Source: Romboutsia maritimum (GTDB lineage Bacteria; Bacillota; Clostridia; Peptostreptococcales; Peptostreptococcaceae). Taken from it: a stretch of 64,000 nucleotides of DNA. Below the pieces are notes generated by a model. The model was not told where the DNA came from. It did no database searches and worked only from the letters and a program-made list of their open reading frames with translations. The translations under genes and the position numbers were made by a program. Where the stretch lies: positions 33,086 to 97,085 of the forward strand of contig NZ_NOJZ02000009.1 in NCBI RefSeq assembly GCF_002251085.2, in the 5' to 3' direction. Of the stretch, positions 7,828-16,085 are shown one piece after another (position 1 is the first letter of the stretch; each line of letters starts with the position of its first letter).

Positions 7828-9009
7828 TTATTGGAAATATAATACATTCATCACATGCATCATAACTCCTATTGGTAAACATTCTTCATCTATATCAAAT
7901 TTAGATGTATGAAGTGGGTGTACTATATTCTTAAGTTCATTTTTACATCCTAAGTGAAAAAAAGCACCTTTACAATTTTCAGTATAAAATGAGAAGTCCT
8001 CTCCACCTAACGATGGATTCTGTCTCATAATCAACTTATCTTTTCCAAATAAAGTTTTTACACTTTCAATAACAATATCTACTGCATTTTTATCATTTAT
8101 AACTGGTGGATACCCTCCACTTTCTATCTCAAGCTCTCCAGTACATCCAAATGCTTGTGAAATTTTTCCAACAATTTCCTCAATCCTTTTTATCATAAAA
8201 TTTCTTGTTTGTTTATTTAGAGCTCTTAATGTTCCATTTAATTCTACATTTTCACAAATAATATTTTGCGCATATCCACCTTTTATTTTCCCAATAGTTA
8301 ATACAGCTAAATTACAAGGGGATATATTCCTACTTATTATACTTTGTAACCCTACCACAACTTGAGATGCTGCAACTATAGCATCTACTCCTTCGTCTGG
8401 ATATGCTCCATGTGATTGTTTTCCTTTTATAGTTATCTTTATGGTGTCAGCACTAGCATTTAATGTATTATATTTAGTTTCTATAAAAGAAGTATCTATA
8501 TGTGGTTGAACATGTAGTCCAAATATATAGTCAACTTTAGGACTTTCTAAACATTTGTCTTTTATTAAAAATCTAGCTCCTCCCATATCTTCTTCTGCTG
8601 GTTGGAATAAAAATTTTACATTTACATTTAACATATCTCTTATTCCATACAAAACCTTGCATGCCCCTAAAAGAATTGCTGTATGTGCATCATGTCCACA
8701 TGCATGCATCTTACCTTTATTTACAGATTTATACTCAGTATCATTTAGTTCATTTATAGGCAGTCCATCTATATCTGCTCTTATTGCTATCGTTTTTTTT
8801 GCATTCTTATTTAAAATATATGCCATTACTCCATAATGTTTTTCAAACTCAATATAGTCTATACCAATTTCATTTAAATATTTAACGATTTTTATTTTTG
8901 TAATATATTCCTGTGTTGATAATTCAGGTGTCTTATGTAAGTCTCTTCTTACATTTATAAGCCACTCTTTAATATCTGTACATAGTTTAACAACACATTC
9001 TCTTTTCAT
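7828..9009 (-). CDS. M20 family metallopeptidase / N-acyl amino acid amidohydrolase
   Basis: A 393-residue di-metal amidohydrolase of the M20D (hippurate hydrolase / N-acyl-L-amino-acid amidohydrolase / IAA-amino-acid hydrolase) group. Metal-site signatures are HACGHD at 102-107, QPAEE at 136-140, FGLHVQP near 162, and a C-terminal NPSLGGEDFSFY region. The dimerisation lid spans about residues 180-290. It is cytosolic, with no signal peptide. It probably removes an acyl group from N-acyl amino acids or peptides; the exact substrate is open. It stands 266 bp upstream of the BMP lipoprotein gene on the same strand, but a separate promoter lies between them. Confidence 0.88.
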   Translation of the reverse strand: MKRECVVKLCTDIKEWLINVRRDLHKTPELSTQEYITKIKIVKYLNEIGIDYIEFEKHYGVMAYILNKNAKKTIAIRADIDGLPINELNDTEYKSVNKGKMHACGHDAHTAILLGACKVLYGIRDMLNVNVKFLFQPAEEDMGGARFLIKDKCLESPKVDYIFGLHVQPHIDTSFIETKYNTLNASADTIKITIKGKQSHGAYPDEGVDAIVAASQVVVGLQSIISRNISPCNLAVLTIGKIKGGYAQNIICENVELNGTLRALNKQTRNFMIKRIEEIVGKISQAFGCTGELEIESGGYPPVINDKNAVDIVIESVKTLFGKDKLIMRQNPSLGGEDFSFYTENCKGAFFHLGCKNELKNIVHPLHTSKFDIDEECLPIGVMMHVMNVLYFQ

Positions 9010-9097
9010 ACTATCACTCCTTACATAATACTTTATGTTCTAAATATCTTAATAATAATTTGTCTATTATTATTTCTTAAATATTTTTAATAAATGC

Positions 9098-9126
9098 TTG
9101 ACTATATATAATATTAGAGCTAAAAT
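9098..9126 (+). promoter_or_regulatory. Candidate promoter for a small RNA
   Basis: TTGACT (9098-9103), a 17-nt spacer, then TAAAAT (9121-9126). Five of six matches at each box with ideal spacing. The predicted start is near 9133. Confidence 0.5.
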
Positions 9127-9132
9127 TTAATT

Positions 9133-9216
9133 AGAATTATATAGTGAATAGATTTTATATTTGAAAATATAATGAAATTATTAAGTCAGAAGGCTTCATT
9201 GCCTTCTGGCTTTTTT
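9133..9216 (+). ncRNA. Candidate small RNA of about 85 nt
   Basis: The predicted transcript runs from the promoter at 9098-9126 to the terminator at 9185-9216. The terminator stem GTCAGAAGGC / GCCTTCTGGC pairs fully only in the plus-strand RNA, through a U-G pair, and the T run is on the plus strand, so the orientation is supported. The 5' part is AT-rich and unstructured, which would suit a base-pairing RNA. No known RNA family is recognised. Confidence 0.4.
9185..9216 (+). terminator. Plus-strand terminator of candidate small RNA
   Basis: A 10-bp stem (9185-9194 with 9201-9210, one U-G) with loop TTCATT and six T. Confidence 0.75.
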
Positions 9217-9317
9217 GATTTTCTATTCAACTGTACAAATCCCTATAAGGTTGATAGTTAAATTTAACATTTAATCCTTATTCTACTTTCCCCAAAAGTA
9301 GGAATATACCAAATTTT

Positions 9318-9356
9318 GAGTTGTCTTGAATTATATAACAAGGCAACTCTTTTTTT
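9318..9356 (+). terminator. Second plus-strand terminator in the same region
   Basis: An 11-bp stem GAGTTGTCTTG (9318-9328) with 9339-9349, including one U-G pair that forms only in plus-strand RNA, followed by seven T. It implies a second RNA or read-through of the first. Confidence 0.7.
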
Positions 9357-9373
9357 ATACAATATATAAAAAA

Positions 9374-9406
9374 AAGCTACCTTAAATTCCTTTTTTAAGA
9401 TAACTT
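9374..9406 (-). terminator. Terminator of the 289-residue unknown gene
   Basis: A 13-bp stem with two G-U pairs in the minus-strand RNA (9374-9386 with 9394-9406), followed by a T run. Confidence 0.7.
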
Positions 9407-9428
9407 CTTTCCTTTTTTCTATTTTATT

Positions 9429-10298
9429 TTACTTTACGAATTTATTAATAAAGTCAATCATTTTAAGCTTTAATATTCCAGCATAATCTACGATTTGTAC
9501 TATTTGATTATTATTGTCTGTTTGATAATTAAAATTCGAAATTTTAATATTTAGATTTTCTTCATCTTTCTCTATAATATATCCTGCATCCATAGTATTT
9601 GAAATTTCTAAATCCCCAAAATCTAAATTATCACCTTGTATATTCTCACCACTTGCACAGATTATTTCTTTTGAACAATTACTTCCATCAACTGCAAATG
9701 GTATATATATATCTTTAGTTTCTTGGTTCTCTGATTTTATAAATAGTCTATTTGTAATTTTACTTTTCTCAATTTTTATAGGAATTAAATTTGATTCTAC
9801 AACTTCATCTAAATTTTCTTTTGTAGTTTTTATTAAGCTTTCTATATCAAATTTACTAGAATCTATCTTTAGGATATTTAATGTTTCTAAGTTTTCTTTT
9901 GGTATATATTTCTCTACATTAGAAAACACATCATAGACATCTTTTATTTCATATCCTTTTTTTATATAGTTATTTTTTATCTCATATTCTTCATCAAATT
10001 CTTTAATCAATTTATTTAATTCTTCTTTAGTTTGAGAATTTTTTATACTAATAACAAATGGTATTATCTTACTTGGCTTCATTAAAAACATTTCTAACGG
10101 TTTCATCGTTGCATTTGCTTCAATTATATCTCCCTCTTCAAATGCAACTTCTATCCCATCTTCTAAAAATGCAACTTCTACTTCCATTTCATAATCTTCT
10201 TCATTTATTTCATTAGTTCCAACTGGATACATTACTATTAATTTACTTTTGTCGTATACATATCCAAATGAAAAATCTATCTCTAATTGTTTTTTCAT
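9429..10298 (-). CDS. Conserved hypothetical protein, unknown function
   Basis: A 289-residue, acidic, soluble-looking protein without signal peptide, membrane helix or a motif I recognise. The N-terminal 60 residues are rich in Glu/Asp and beta-prone (the EVEVAFLEDGIEVAFEEGD stretch). The middle is helical and Lys/Glu-rich, and the end is again beta-prone. It follows the 62-residue membrane protein gene by 36 bp on the same strand, so the two are probably co-transcribed. A role for the pair at the membrane is only a guess. Confidence 0.6.
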   Translation of the reverse strand: MKKQLEIDFSFGYVYDKSKLIVMYPVGTNEINEEDYEMEVEVAFLEDGIEVAFEEGDIIEANATMKPLEMFLMKPSKIIPFVISIKNSQTKEELNKLIKEFDEEYEIKNNYIKKGYEIKDVYDVFSNVEKYIPKENLETLNILKIDSSKFDIESLIKTTKENLDEVVESNLIPIKIEKSKITNRLFIKSENQETKDIYIPFAVDGSNCSKEIICASGENIQGDNLDFGDLEISNTMDAGYIIEKDEENLNIKISNFNYQTDNNNQIVQIVDYAGILKLKMIDFINKFVK

Positions 10299-10334
10299 AT
10301 TTTTCCCCTTTTCTCTTAATTATCTTATTTAAAA

Positions 10335-10523
10335 TTATTCTCTTTCTTTTGTTGAGCTTGATTTTATAAGTTTTATATGTCTCATTATAAAATAAACTTC
10401 CATAGTCATGGCTAAGCATGCCATTATTCTTGTAGTTATATCAGTTGTGTCTATTGCAAAGTTAAAGAAATACATAACTAACAATGTATCTATTAATATT
10501 ATAATCAAGTCTAAGATTTTCAT
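10335..10523 (-). CDS. Small membrane protein, unknown function
   Basis: 62 residues with two predicted membrane helices (about 3-24 and 31-48) and a charged, Lys/Ser-rich C-terminal tail. The ATG is preceded by TTAGGAGAG at good spacing. It is first in a two-gene unit with the 289-residue unknown protein. No family is recognised. Confidence 0.6.
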   Translation of the reverse strand: MKILDLIIILIDTLLVMYFFNFAIDTTDITTRIMACLAMTMEVYFIMRHIKLIKSSSTKERE

Positions 10524-10563
10524 TATGTCTCTCCTAATTTTTCAATTTAATTTAAATAAAAAT

Positions 10564-10588
10564 AACCCTGATGTTAAAAATCAGGGTT
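10564..10588 (-). terminator. Hairpin terminator after mrp
   Basis: AACCCTGA (10564-10571) pairs with 10581-10588. The minus-strand tail is T-rich. It lies 51 bp past the mrp stop codon, but also just downstream of a promoter-like sequence for the next gene. Confidence 0.65.
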
Positions 10589-10603
10589 TATTTTATAATC
10601 GTT

Positions 10604-10632
10604 ATAATATCAAAATTAAATTGTTTAGTCAA
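10604..10632 (-). promoter_or_regulatory. Candidate promoter for the small membrane protein unit
   Basis: Minus-strand TTGACT (10632-10627), a 17-nt spacer, then TATTAT (10609-10604). The mrp terminator hairpin would start within about 10 nt of the predicted start, which is odd. Either the promoter is spurious or the hairpin also caps the 5' end of this RNA. Confidence 0.35.
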
Positions 10633-10638
10633 TTAAAT

Positions 10639-11484
10639 TTATTGCATTATACTTTCTTTTTCTTTCATTGAATTAATCATATTTGTTACTATTGAATCGA
10701 ACATTTTTTCAGTATCTTTATCTGTTATAGATCCATTTATAGATATATTACCTATACTACTTATCATAGGTAATTCTCCTAGTAAATTCAGGTTCATTTT
10801 ATCTAAGAATTCAATATTTTTTTCTCCATCAAATATTTTAATTTTCTTATTACAATCTGGACATTGTATATAACTCATATTTTCTACTACACCAATTATG
10901 TCTATATCCATTTTTCTTACCATATTAACTGCCTTTGATACTATCATAGATACCATATCCTGCGGAACTGATATCATTACTATTCCATTAATTGGTATAG
11001 ATTGCATAACAGTTAAAGGAACATCACCTGTTCCTGGTGGCATATCTATTATCAAATAATCTAATTCTTCCCATAATACGTCTGTCCAAAATTGCTTTAC
11101 AGCATTAGATATCATTGCACCTCTCCATATTACTGGCTCATTTTCATTTTCTATTAATAAATTTAAAGACATTACTTTTATTCTATCTTTAGTTTCTACT
11201 GGGAATATAAACTGTTCAGATGTTTTTGCTTTTTCATTTTTTATTCCCAAAAGTCTAGGTATACTAGGTCCTGTTATATCAGCATCTAATACACCTACTT
11301 TATATCCTTTTTTACTTAAATTTTTTGCGATTAATGCTGATATAGTAGACTTTCCAACGCCACCTTTACCACTCATTACACCAATAACATTTTTTATATT
11401 ATTCATTGTATTATTTTCTACTGCACAACTTGATTTATCTTTGCTACATGATCCATTTGATGGACATGAGTTACAATTTGACAT
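10639..11484 (-). CDS. mrp: Mrp/NBP35-family P-loop ATPase, Fe-S cluster carrier
   Basis: A 281-residue soluble ATPase of the ApbC/Mrp family that carries and delivers [4Fe-4S] clusters to apoproteins. The deviant Walker A motif GKGGVGKST is at 39-47. The family's DADITGPS lies near 78-85 and IIDMPPGTGD near 145-154, and the cluster-binding CPDC is at 208-211. The N-terminus has five extra cysteines (positions 4, 7, 13, 20 and neighbours), similar to NBP35-type ferredoxin-like extensions of clostridial members. There is no signal peptide. It is probably monocistronic, ending at the hairpin at 10564-10588. Confidence 0.9.
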   Translation of the reverse strand: MSNCNSCPSNGSCSKDKSSCAVENNTMNNIKNVIGVMSGKGGVGKSTISALIAKNLSKKGYKVGVLDADITGPSIPRLLGIKNEKAKTSEQFIFPVETKDRIKVMSLNLLIENENEPVIWRGAMISNAVKQFWTDVLWEELDYLIIDMPPGTGDVPLTVMQSIPINGIVMISVPQDMVSMIVSKAVNMVRKMDIDIIGVVENMSYIQCPDCNKKIKIFDGEKNIEFLDKMNLNLLGELPMISSIGNISINGSITDKDTEKMFDSIVTNMINSMKEKESIMQ

Positions 11485-11658
11485 ACAATTCGCCCCCTTA
11501 TTTTCCTTAATATTCCCTTAAAGTAAATGTTAAACTCTTTTAATCTCTTTGTCAAATTTTACATTATACTTTTTTATTCTTTACAAATATATCTTTTTAT
11601 TATGTCTGTATATTACATATACTATGATTAATAATAGTTTTTAAAGGAGACTAATTTA

Positions 11659-12060
11659 ATGACACATAATTTTAAAAATTTAAAGCATAAAATTATAGAA
11701 TATATAAAGTTTAATATTATAGGTATATCTAATTTTTTAATATCACAAATGGTTTATCTTTTATTATTTTTAAAATTAAAATTAAATTATATACTAGCAT
11801 ATACTATCACAAGTGTATTAAGTATTATTGCTGCATATTTTTTAAATTCTAAATTTACTTTTAAAGAAAATAAGCTTTCTTTAAAAAAATTCTATCTAAC
11901 TGGATTAGTTTATATTTTTGAATACATACTAAATTTAGGCATTATTATACTCATGATTAAATATCTAAGTTTTAGTAAAATAATTGCTCCTCTAATTGCG
12001 CCTTTATTTTCTACTCCTCTAATATTTTTCTTAATGAGGTTTGTAATTAAGAAAAAATAG
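11659..12060 (+). CDS. GtrA-family membrane protein
   Basis: A 133-residue protein with four predicted membrane helices and the GtrA-like motif FLNSKFTF at about 61-68. Members of this family help flip or anchor lipid-linked sugars for modification of cell-surface glycans. No glycosyltransferase is adjacent, so the sugar pathway is unknown. The ATG follows AAAGGAGAC. It is a single plus-strand gene, convergent with the PAS histidine kinase. Confidence 0.8.
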   Translation: MTHNFKNLKHKIIEYIKFNIIGISNFLISQMVYLLLFLKLKLNYILAYTITSVLSIIAAYFLNSKFTFKENKLSLKKFYLTGLVYIFEYILNLGIIILMIKYLSFSKIIAPLIAPLFSTPLIFFLMRFVIKKK

Positions 12061-12073
12061 ACTAGCTAAAAAT

Positions 12074-12110
12074 AGCTGTATCAAAATAAATTTTATTATT
12101 TGATGCAGCT
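12074..12110. terminator. Terminator between GtrA-like gene and histidine kinase
   Basis: A 12-bp stem AGCTGTATCAAA (12074-12085) with 12099-12110, using one U-G pair in the plus-strand RNA. The T-rich tail is weak. Confidence 0.6.
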
Positions 12111-12122
12111 TATTTGTCTAAA

Positions 12123-14000
12123 TTATATGTATATATCTGAAAATTCTACATTAATACGTTTAGACTGAGATTGATTACATATAATTTCTGAATTTAAACC
12201 ATCTGATTCTACTAATTTATTAGGGATACTTATTATAAATTCACTTCCCTCACCTAATACACTATCAACCTGAATATATCCACCATGTATCTCAACTAAT
12301 GATTTCACTAATGATAATCCAATACCACTTCCTTCTCTTTCTTTTTTTATTTTACCCTTAACTTGTTCAAATCGTTCAAATATATTATATAACTTATCAT
12401 TTGGTATCCCAATACCTGTGTCTTTAATTTTTATTTTTACGTACTTTTCATCTTCACAATTAATATATACATTAATTGAACCATTAGGTTTATTAAATTT
12501 AACCGCATTTGAAAGGAGATTTAGTATAATTCTCTCTATTTTTTCTGCATCAAATCCTATTATTTTTTCTTCCAAATCAGTATCAAATACTATTTCCATA
12601 CTATTCCTACTAACAAAATCAGAAACAGACATGCATATTTCCTCTACAAAGCTTATTATATTTCCATTTTGAGGCGTATATATAAAATATCCAGAATCTA
12701 TTTTAGTCATATCAATAAGATTATTTACTAATTTCAACATTCTAAATCCATTTTGCTGCATTATACCCATATACTTAAAAAAGTACTCTCTAGTTTCTAC
12801 ATCTAGTTTTTCAATTTTCAAACTTAGTACTTGTATAGCACTTAGAACTAAATTTATAGGTGTTCTTAATTCATGAGATATATTTGCAAAAAAGTCTAAT
12901 CTTAGTTGTTCCATTTCTTCTTCAATTTGCTTTCTTTTTGTTGCATCACTAATTATACCTATTCTTTTTACAGTGTTATCGTTTTCATCTTTTATAGGTA
13001 CAAATTTTACCCATACCCACTTGTCTTCTTTTTTGATGTTCTTTAATTTTGCAGTTACTTCCATAGGTGTATCAAATGAATCAAAATCTTTGTTTACTAT
13101 ATTTCTATCATAAAAATAATCTGCAAGATAATTTATATCTTCATATAATTTATCCGGATTTGATTCAAATAAATTTTCAAAGGAAGGACTCACATAAATT
13201 GCTTTTTTTCTATCTCTTATAATAAATACTGACTCACTATAACTTACTATTTCTTGAAAGTTAGTTTCATTTTTTTCAATATTTTCTTTTAATTTAATCT
13301 TATCTGTTATATTTATTGCAGTACCTAATACTCCCAAAATTTCCCCATATTTATTTTTATATTGCCACTTTGTACATTGCAAATATATTTTTTCCTTTTC
13401 TTTTGTTATCCATACTTCTTCGCATCTATGAACAATTCCATTTTTTATAACTAATTTATCATTCTCCATAAAACCTTTTCCCGTTTCTTCTCCCCATATC
13501 TCAATATCTGTATTTCCTATAACATCAGTATACTTACAATCTAATAATTCTAGATATTGCTCATTTACATCTGTATATCTTCCATCTAAATCCTTAATCC
13601 ATGTACATACAGGTGCAGTTCTTAGAACTCCAGATATTTTCATGTTTGTTTTGTTATCTTCCTTGTTTATAGTTATAGCGAATTCATCCTCACAAACCCT
13701 ATAAATATCTATATTCATACACTTATTTGTTTTTGATATGTATTTCTCTAATTTACACATTTCATTTATCATTGCATTTTTAAGAACAGAATCTAAGTTT
13801 ATATATATATCTTGTTCTTCTAATATTTTCAATACTTCTAATACACTCTGTGATTTTAATTTTATTGTTTGTTCAAAAGATTTATTAAAGTCTAATATAA
13901 TCAAATCGATATATTTACCATTTTTATCTTTTAAAGCCTTTCCTCTGAAATATATAATATCACTATTTTTTAAAATTTTCTCATATATATCATTTCCCAT
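12123..14000 (-). CDS. Cytosolic PAS-domain sensor histidine kinase
   Basis: A 625-residue kinase without transmembrane segments. A divergent sensor-like region occupies residues 1-115. Two PAS domains follow at about 122-235 (TWIKDLDGRYTDVNEQYLEL) and 245-358. The HisKA domain has the phospho-accepting His at 376 in ANISHELRTPIN. The HATPase domain spans about 475-605, with NLLSNAVKF, DTGIGIP and GSGIGLSLVKSLVEIHGG boxes. No response regulator is nearby. In clostridia, orphan kinases of this type often act on Spo0A, which is a plausible but unproven target. It is monocistronic and convergent with the GtrA-like gene. Confidence 0.88.
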   Translation of the reverse strand: MGNDIYEKILKNSDIIYFRGKALKDKNGKYIDLIILDFNKSFEQTIKLKSQSVLEVLKILEEQDIYINLDSVLKNAMINEMCKLEKYISKTNKCMNIDIYRVCEDEFAITINKEDNKTNMKISGVLRTAPVCTWIKDLDGRYTDVNEQYLELLDCKYTDVIGNTDIEIWGEETGKGFMENDKLVIKNGIVHRCEEVWITKEKEKIYLQCTKWQYKNKYGEILGVLGTAINITDKIKLKENIEKNETNFQEIVSYSESVFIIRDRKKAIYVSPSFENLFESNPDKLYEDINYLADYFYDRNIVNKDFDSFDTPMEVTAKLKNIKKEDKWVWVKFVPIKDENDNTVKRIGIISDATKRKQIEEEMEQLRLDFFANISHELRTPINLVLSAIQVLSLKIEKLDVETREYFFKYMGIMQQNGFRMLKLVNNLIDMTKIDSGYFIYTPQNGNIISFVEEICMSVSDFVSRNSMEIVFDTDLEEKIIGFDAEKIERIILNLLSNAVKFNKPNGSINVYINCEDEKYVKIKIKDTGIGIPNDKLYNIFERFEQVKGKIKKEREGSGIGLSLVKSLVEIHGGYIQVDSVLGEGSEFIISIPNKLVESDGLNSEIICNQSQSKRINVEFSDIYI

Positions 14001-14053
14001 ATAATACCCCTTAATTATTTAAAGTTTATCCTATATTATAGATAATAACATAA

Positions 14054-14077
14054 AAAGCCCTCATATTTGAGAGCTTT
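14054..14077 (-). terminator. Terminator of the YkvI-like transporter gene
   Basis: A 10-bp stem with one G-U pair in minus-strand RNA (14054-14063 with 14068-14077) and a TTTTTA tail. Confidence 0.7.
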
Positions 14078-14084
14078 CAACATT

Positions 14085-15188
14085 TTAGTTATATTTTTTT
14101 ATTAATTTTTTACTTACAATCTCTATATATGTTTCTAATCCTCTGACAAATATTCCAATCATTATAACTATGCCTAAGACACCTGATATAGGATATATAA
14201 AATTAACTAATAACGCAAAATTTAACCGTCCTCCTAAAAAACCTATTATACTACTCATAATCGCTATTTGTGTAAATTTTTTAGTTTTCTCTTTTGCAAA
14301 GCTACTACATACACTCCATAACAATGGTACTGCTGTTGTATAAATCCCTGCTATTAATAGCATAGAAAATATAATACCTACTATAGGGCCTATTTTATCT
14401 GCCATATATAGTGTTGGTATTTCGGTTATATACATATTCTCTATATCAGACATAATTCCTAGGTTTAATACTATTGCTGCTGTCATAAATATGACTCCAC
14501 CTAGTATCCCTCCTAATACACAGTTTTTTCTACTTTTAGCTGTTGAACCAACCCCTACTAAAAAAGGTGTTACAATTATTATATTAAGTCCACTATATAT
14601 AATTCCTGTCAACCACCAGCTATTTACAGCTTTTGTCATATTTAAATTAGATATTATTTCATTTATACAACAAAAACTTTCATAATTTCTAACTATAGTT
14701 ATCATCCCTATTCCTAAAGATATAATTATAATAACCGGACCTATATTACCTAATATTGCTATAATTTTATTCATTCCTAATAATATTGATCCTAGTGATA
14801 ATATCACTAATATCAAACTACCTAAGGTCTTACTTATACCATAATATTGATTTATTGCAGCTCCTGCCCCTGAAATCATAACAATAAAACTTGATAGCAA
14901 AAATATAGGCATAAATAATTTTAAAAATTTACCAATCGAATTTCCACATAAATATGTAAATATACTATTATTTGACTTTAAATTTTTACTCTTACCTATA
15001 TCTAATAATCTTGCACCGCAATATGATAATAAAACCATGCAAATTATACTTGATAGAATACTAATCAATCCATGTGCTGAAAAAAATTGCATTATTTCTT
15101 GACCTGTCGCAAATCCGGAACCTATACATACCGATATATATGTTCCTGCAAACTTTATAATTTCGCTCAAGTTATCTCTTTTGCTCAA
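14085..15188 (-). CDS. YkvI-family membrane transporter-like protein
   Basis: A 367-residue integral membrane protein with about ten hydrophobic helices, matching the YkvI group of the amino-acid/sodium-symporter superfamily (LeuT-like fold). The N-terminal signature IGSGFATGQEIMQFF (about 22-36) is typical, with an unwound-helix GSG motif likely at the substrate site. The substrate is unknown. The start codon ATG is preceded by an AGGGGGA-type site in the leader. It stands alone between the PAS kinase and the TVP38 gene. Confidence 0.75.
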   Translation of the reverse strand: MSKRDNLSEIIKFAGTYISVCIGSGFATGQEIMQFFSAHGLISILSSIICMVLLSYCGARLLDIGKSKNLKSNNSIFTYLCGNSIGKFLKLFMPIFLLSSFIVMISGAGAAINQYYGISKTLGSLILVILSLGSILLGMNKIIAILGNIGPVIIIISLGIGMITIVRNYESFCCINEIISNLNMTKAVNSWWLTGIIYSGLNIIIVTPFLVGVGSTAKSRKNCVLGGILGGVIFMTAAIVLNLGIMSDIENMYITEIPTLYMADKIGPIVGIIFSMLLIAGIYTTAVPLLWSVCSSFAKEKTKKFTQIAIMSSIIGFLGGRLNFALLVNFIYPISGVLGIVIMIGIFVRGLETYIEIVSKKLIKKYN

Positions 15189-15309
15189 TTAAAAAATCCC
15201 CCTTCTATTTTATAATTATTGTTCTCATTAATTATATATATGCCAAGAAGTATTAATTAATTATATTTTCAAGCTAGAATATTGTTTTGACTTAAAAATA
15301 TAATAAAAA

Positions 15310-15350
15310 AAAGGGGTTGTCTTAAAATTTCATTTTAAGGCAACCCCTTT
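15310..15350. terminator. Long terminator hairpin of the GTTGTCTTAAAA family
   Basis: An 18-bp stem AAAGGGGTTGTCTTAAAA (15310-15327) with 15333-15350; one pair is U-G on plus and C-A on minus. The minus-strand tail is a run of T. It ends the rhodanese-TVP38 operon. The stem core resembles the hairpins at 26671, 31283, 35535 and 44875. Confidence 0.8.
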
Positions 15351-15363
15351 ATCTGTTTTAATT

Positions 15364-16077
15364 TTAATTTGATTTTTTATTTATTTTATTACTTTTATCA
15401 TTATAGATTCTCTTTATCATAAATACTAACACGATTAAAGCAAATAATATCATCAATCCTACCATTATATCTTTTGCCGAACCAGTAAGCATCCCTCCTA
15501 CATAAGAATATACTACTGTTGCAGGAAGTTGTCCTATTCCTGTTGCTATGAAAAATGATATAAAACTCATTGATGTTAAACCTGATGCATAACTCACAAT
15601 ATCAAAAGATATAAATGGAAGTAATCTAGATATTAATATTGTATGTTTACCGTATTTTCCAAAAAATTCATCTATACTATCTAATTCATACTTACTTGTA
15701 AGTTTTTCAACTACTTCTCTTCCTAAAAATCTAGCTATATAAAAACATAATGCTGCACCTACCATAGAACTTAACCATGATAAAATCGTACCACGTACCC
15801 ATCCAAATAAAGCTGCATTTACAAATGTTATTAAAAATGCAGGAAGTGGTGCTATAACTGATTGTAATATCATAAGTAAAAATGATATAAGTGGTGCTAA
15901 CCTTCCAAATGAAAGTATATATTCCTTTATAGCTTCTATATTAAGCATTCTTAAATAAAATATCATTTGATTTATATTTTGCTTAATTTTAGGTATAAAC
16001 AAATATATGCCTATAACTAAAAGTACTACACTTATTTTTATTAATAATTTTTTTACTTTTTTCTCTATTTCAATCAC
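15364..16077 (-). CDS. TVP38/TMEM64 (SNARE-associated/DedA-like) membrane protein, copy 1
   Basis: A 237-residue membrane protein with 5-6 helices and the family core FGWVRGTILSWLSSMVGAAL (about 90-110). A FGKYGKHTILISRLLPF segment and IGQLPATVVYSYVGGM follow. Members resemble E. coli YdjX and YdjZ; their molecular role is unproven, but scramblase or transporter functions are discussed for the superfamily. It follows the rhodanese lipoprotein by 8 bp and is clearly co-transcribed with it. The only standard start is a GTG lying inside the Shine-Dalgarno match (AGAAGGTG), so initiation may use this GTG or a nearby ATT/ATA. It is closely similar to the copy at 55602-56312. Confidence 0.85.
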   Translation of the reverse strand: MIEIEKKVKKLLIKISVVLLVIGIYLFIPKIKQNINQMIFYLRMLNIEAIKEYILSFGRLAPLISFLLMILQSVIAPLPAFLITFVNAALFGWVRGTILSWLSSMVGAALCFYIARFLGREVVEKLTSKYELDSIDEFFGKYGKHTILISRLLPFISFDIVSYASGLTSMSFISFFIATGIGQLPATVVYSYVGGMLTGSAKDIMVGLMILFALIVLVFMIKRIYNDKSNKINKKSN

Positions 16078-16085
16078 CTTCTGTA

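Larger units (their letters stand above)
9010..9428. other. 419-bp gene-free region with plus-strand transcription signals
   Basis: No coding frame, but an unusual density of transcription signals. There is a plus-strand promoter at 9098-9126 and a plus-strand terminator at 9185-9216. A second plus-strand terminator at 9318-9356 is preceded by small inverted repeats: ATAAGG (about 9244) with CCTTAT (about 9279), and TTCTACTTT with AAAGTAGGAA around 9285-9305. A minus-strand terminator at 9374-9406 belongs to the next gene. No plus-strand gene upstream needs these terminators, since the coat gene ends at 6473 with its own. Confidence 0.6.
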
